Shown: positions 61,030-64,000 of the stretch, piece after piece
Position numbering within the stretch: position 1 is the stretch's first letter
Layout of the letters: every line of letters begins with the position of its first letter
Assembly: GCA_022827345.1 (NCBI GenBank)
Contig: JAJDTB010000030.1
Span: 62,001-126,000 of the forward strand
DNA: 64,000 nt
Direction: 5' to 3'
From: Gemmatimonadota bacterium
Lineage (GTDB): Bacteria > Gemmatimonadota > Gemmatimonadetes > Longimicrobiales > Gaopeijiaceae
Program-made: the position numbers and the translations under genes
Notes under the pieces: generated by a model
The model's database searches: none
The model's input: only the letters and a program-made list of their open reading frames with translations
Told to the model about the DNA's origin: nothing

Positions 61030-61770
61030 TTGACCGCCTCCCGTGACGCAGAGCCAGCGAGCGGCACCGCCCGCGCCGCTCAGGTGCGCAGGCTTTTCAG
61101 CGAGATCGCACCGCGCTACGACCTGCTCAACCACGTCCTCAGCCTGAACATCGACAGGCGATGGCGCCGCCGGGCCGTGCGCGAACTGGGGTGGGAGCGC
61201 GACCCCGCCGGATCGTACCTCGACGTCTGTGCGGGGACCTTCGACCTCGCGCTGGAAGTGGCCGCGCAGCCGGGATTTCCCGGCCGCGTGGTGGCCGCCG
61301 ACTTCGCCTTTCCGATGCTGGCCAGGGGAATGCCCAAGATCGGGGCCGCGCCGGTGGAGGCCGTTTGCGGCGACACCCAGCAGCTTCCCTTCGCCAGCAA
61401 CTCGTTTGCCGGCGCCATGGTGGGATTCGGCGTCCGCAACCTCTCCGAGCCGCTCGCCGGATTCCGCGAAGTTCACCGCGTGCTGCAGCCCGGCGGCCGC
61501 TTCGTAGTGCTGGAATTCACGGTACCGCCCGGAAGGCTGATGCGCTGGGCCTACCTCCTGTACTTCAACCACATCCTGCCGACGGTTGGGCGGCTGGTGT
61601 CCGGCCATCCCTGGGCGTACACCTACCTGCCGAAATCCGTGGAGGGCTTTCCGGGACCCGATGCGCTGGCCGGGATGCTCCGGCGCGCGGGATTCGCGTC
61701 CGCCAGGTGGTTTCTCCTTACCGGGGGGATCGCCGCGATCCACGTGGCGACGAAGGCCGCGCGGGACTGA
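61030..61770 (+). CDS. ubiE: Demethylmenaquinone/ubiquinone methyltransferase
   Basis: VRRLFSEIAPRYDLLNHVLSLNIDRRWRRRAVREL...LDVCAGTFDLALEVA...GVRNLSEPLAGFREVHRVLQPGGRFVVLEFTVPPGRLMRWAYLLYFNHILPTVGRLVSG; TTG start proposed. Confidence 0.93.
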   Translation: MTASRDAEPASGTARAAQVRRLFSEIAPRYDLLNHVLSLNIDRRWRRRAVRELGWERDPAGSYLDVCAGTFDLALEVAAQPGFPGRVVAADFAFPMLARGMPKIGAAPVEAVCGDTQQLPFASNSFAGAMVGFGVRNLSEPLAGFREVHRVLQPGGRFVVLEFTVPPGRLMRWAYLLYFNHILPTVGRLVSGHPWAYTYLPKSVEGFPGPDALAGMLRRAGFASARWFLLTGGIAAIHVATKAARD

Positions 61771-63247
61771 CCCCCGCCGGGCCTGGCTCCTGCCCGAGCA
61801 CGGTAACGGTCCCCAGCTCCGACGGGGAGCCGTCGAAGCGGGCCGTGTCGCCGACCAGCAGGATGGTCATGCGCGCGGGATCGACTGCGCTGCGAAACAC
61901 TTCCTGGACGGCGGCGGGCGTCACGTCCTGGATGCCGTCGACGTAGCGCTCGAGCCAGTCGGCCGGAAGATCGAGCCTCCGGTACGCCATGCCCCGCGCG
62001 ACGACCTGGAAGGGGGTGCGGAAGTTGAAGACGAACCCGTTGACCACCTCGTCGACGGCGTGCGACACCTCCGCCGGCGTGGGGGGCGCGGCCCTCATCG
62101 AGTCGACCGCGGCCAGGAGCAGGCGGGCGGCCGCCAGGGTGCTCTCGGGCCTGGTGCGGGTCAGCGCCCCCGCGAGGCCGTCGTCCCTGCTCGAAGTCGT
62201 CCAGATCGACGAGGCGCTGTAGGCCAGGCCCTGCCGTGTTCTCACCTCCGAGGAGAGGCGGCTCGAGAGACCGGACGCGCCGAGGATGCTGTTGCCGATC
62301 CGCGAAGCGAAGTAACCCGGATTGTCCCCCTGCCGGACGGCGGTCGCCTGGGCCATCACCACGACGCTCTGCTCGATCTCCCTGTGGAGGACGAAGACCC
62401 CCGCCTCCGAGCGGATGTCGGCCACCGGGTTCTCGCCGAGTCCGCCGGAACAGGGGGGCCAGTCGGCGAGGATCTCGTCGAGCAGCCGGCGGGTGCGGCT
62501 CCAGGTGATATCGCCGGCAACGCCCACGACCATGTTGCCCGGGCACACGACCGCCTCGTGCACCAGGCGCAGCCTTTCTTCGGCGAGGTCGGCGGGCTCC
62601 AGGTCCGCCGCGCCCATCTCCCAGCCGACCGGATGATCGCCGTACATGATCCGGTTGAAGATTCCGAAGGCAAGCGACGCGGGATCCTCGGGGCGGCGCC
62701 TCACGCGTTCGATCTCGGCGGTGCGCCAGAGTTCGACCTGGGTGGAGTCGAAGCGCGGCTCGCGCAGCATCGCGCCCCATAGCCGCACCGCATCGTCGAC
62801 CTGTTCCGAGAGGGTGTTGACCCACGAGGACGCGCCGCCGCCCCCCTGTCCGAAGCTCATCGCGAGCGCCAGGGTCTCGATGCGCGCGTCGACGGAGTCC
62901 GGGGGCAGGGTGGCGGTGCCGCCCGTGCGGAGGAGGCCGGCCATCGCCGTGGCGGCCGCGAAGGAATCGCGGCCGAAGTGCCGGACGCCTCCCTCGAAGG
63001 TGGCGTAGAAGGTCGCCAGCGGCAGTTCGGAGTCTTGCACGAAGTAGACGGGGACCCCGCGGACGGTCTCTTCGCGGGGAGCCAGCCGCCGGAAGCGCAG
63101 CTCGGGGAAGGTCAGGCGATCGATGCGCTCCCGCACCGATTCCTGGGCTCCGGCCGGTGGAGCTGGCGCGCAGACGGCGAGGGCGGCGGCGAGACAGGTC
63201 AGGACGGGGGCGCCGACCGGTTCGCGGGGGCGGCGGCGCGGGATCAT
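61718..63247 (-). CDS. M16-family zinc-peptidase-like protein (active-site motif apparently degenerate)
   Basis: VRGVPVYFVQDSELPLATFYATFEGGVRHFGRDSFAAATAMAGLLRTGGTATL...VCPGNMVVGVAGDITWS...RIGNSILGASGLSSRLSSEVRTRQGLAYSASS. Confidence 0.88.
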   Translation of the reverse strand: MIPRRRPREPVGAPVLTCLAAALAVCAPAPPAGAQESVRERIDRLTFPELRFRRLAPREETVRGVPVYFVQDSELPLATFYATFEGGVRHFGRDSFAAATAMAGLLRTGGTATLPPDSVDARIETLALAMSFGQGGGGASSWVNTLSEQVDDAVRLWGAMLREPRFDSTQVELWRTAEIERVRRRPEDPASLAFGIFNRIMYGDHPVGWEMGAADLEPADLAEERLRLVHEAVVCPGNMVVGVAGDITWSRTRRLLDEILADWPPCSGGLGENPVADIRSEAGVFVLHREIEQSVVVMAQATAVRQGDNPGYFASRIGNSILGASGLSSRLSSEVRTRQGLAYSASSIWTTSSRDDGLAGALTRTRPESTLAAARLLLAAVDSMRAAPPTPAEVSHAVDEVVNGFVFNFRTPFQVVARGMAYRRLDLPADWLERYVDGIQDVTPAAVQEVFRSAVDPARMTILLVGDTARFDGSPSELGTVTVLGQEPGPAGVSPARPSSPRGSRRSPR

Positions 63248-64000
63248 CTCTGTCCGTCCTTCCGCACCATTGTCGCTACCGTCCGCGAACCGTCGTTCAG
63301 GTACTGGATCGCCACTCGCTGCACGTCCTGCGGGGTCACCTCGGCGATGCGGCGGGACAGGCGGAATGTCTCGCTCCAATCCCCGAACGACGCTTCGGAC
63401 TCGGCGATCTGCATCGCCAGCTCGAGGTTGGAGGACAGGCGGCGAAACTCGCTGGCGCGCAGCTGGTTTCTGATCCGTACGAGGACGCCGGGGTCGGGGG
63501 GAGCGGCCTTGATCTTCGCGATCTCGTCGTAGATCGCGGCTTCGATCTCGTCGGTCGTGCGGGGTGTCTTGGGGACCGCCGAGATCGTGAAGAGTCGGGG
63601 GTAGGAGAACCCCGGTCCCAGGTACGCGGCGACGTGCACCGCCGACTGGTCCTCGGCGATCAGTCGCTGGTAGAGCCGTGTGCTCCTTCCGCCGGTGAGC
63701 ACCGAGGCGAGCATGGTCAGCGCCGGGGCATCGGGGTGGAAGCCCGACCCCACCCGCCAGCCGATCATCAGCCGGGGCTCGGCGTCGAACGCGACGTTGA
63801 TCCGGCGTTCCCCGGCCTGCGCGGGTTCGCTCGCCCGCACCGGGGGGGCCTGCCGCCCTGGTGCGATCGGACCGAAATACTCCTCCGCCAGTCGTCTCAC
63901 CCGGCCCGCGTCCACGTCGCCGACGATCGCCGCCACGGCGTTCCGCGGACCGTAGTAGTCGCGAAAATACTCGGTCGCCTGCCGCCTGGTCAGGTTTTCC
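63244..64000 (-). CDS. M16-family peptidase, C-terminal portion; N-terminus lies beyond the window
   Basis: Frame is open to base 64000 (ENLTRRQATEYFRDYYGPRNAVAAIVGDVDAGRVRRLAEEYFGPI...MLASVLTGGRSTRLYQRLI); stop overlaps the downstream M16 start (ATGA). Confidence 0.9.
   Translation of the reverse strand, partial: ENLTRRQATEYFRDYYGPRNAVAAIVGDVDAGRVRRLAEEYFGPIAPGRQAPPVRASEPAQAGERRINVAFDAEPRLMIGWRVGSGFHPDAPALTMLASVLTGGRSTRLYQRLIAEDQSAVHVAAYLGPGFSYPRLFTISAVPKTPRTTDEIEAAIYDEIAKIKAAPPDPGVLVRIRNQLRASEFRRLSSNLELAMQIAESEASFGDWSETFRLSRRIAEVTPQDVQRVAIQYLNDGSRTVATMVRKDGQR

Overview
A GC-rich, gene-dense bacterial chromosomal window. The envelope, lipoprotein and TonB content looks like Gemmatimonadota or a relative, but that is inferred from gene content only and no phylogeny was run. 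I support about 50 protein-coding genes, mostly housekeeping: S9 peptidases, pyrimidine-nucleoside phosphorylase, PBP1A, aroB, AMP-ligase, NYN/LOTUS protein, Aag glycosylase, NhaC antiporter, etfBA, moeA, Fur, acsA, guaB, LysM lytic transglycosylase, moaC, holB, pdxA, two PPIases, mfd, BatA/DUF58, TonB receptor, lepA, two sugar kinases, STAS/HATPase, trans-sulfuration enzyme, pruA, NifU-C/Mrp, ECF sigma/anti-sigma operon, ubiE and two M16 peptidases. I saw no tRNA, rRNA, CRISPR array, transposase, integrase or prophage genes. The most unusual signal is a 21-bp, dyad-symmetric repeat unit (ATGTAAnnnnnACWTKACATn). It occurs as a tandem pair at two loci about 25 kb apart, 26480-26521 on the minus strand and 51626-51667 on the plus strand. 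At both loci the first unit begins exactly on the last Met codon plus stop codon (ATG TAA) of the upstream gene. One pair caps an unusual four-gene chain of ROK kinase, PfkB kinase, STAS-HATPase and STAS-like/wHTH protein.
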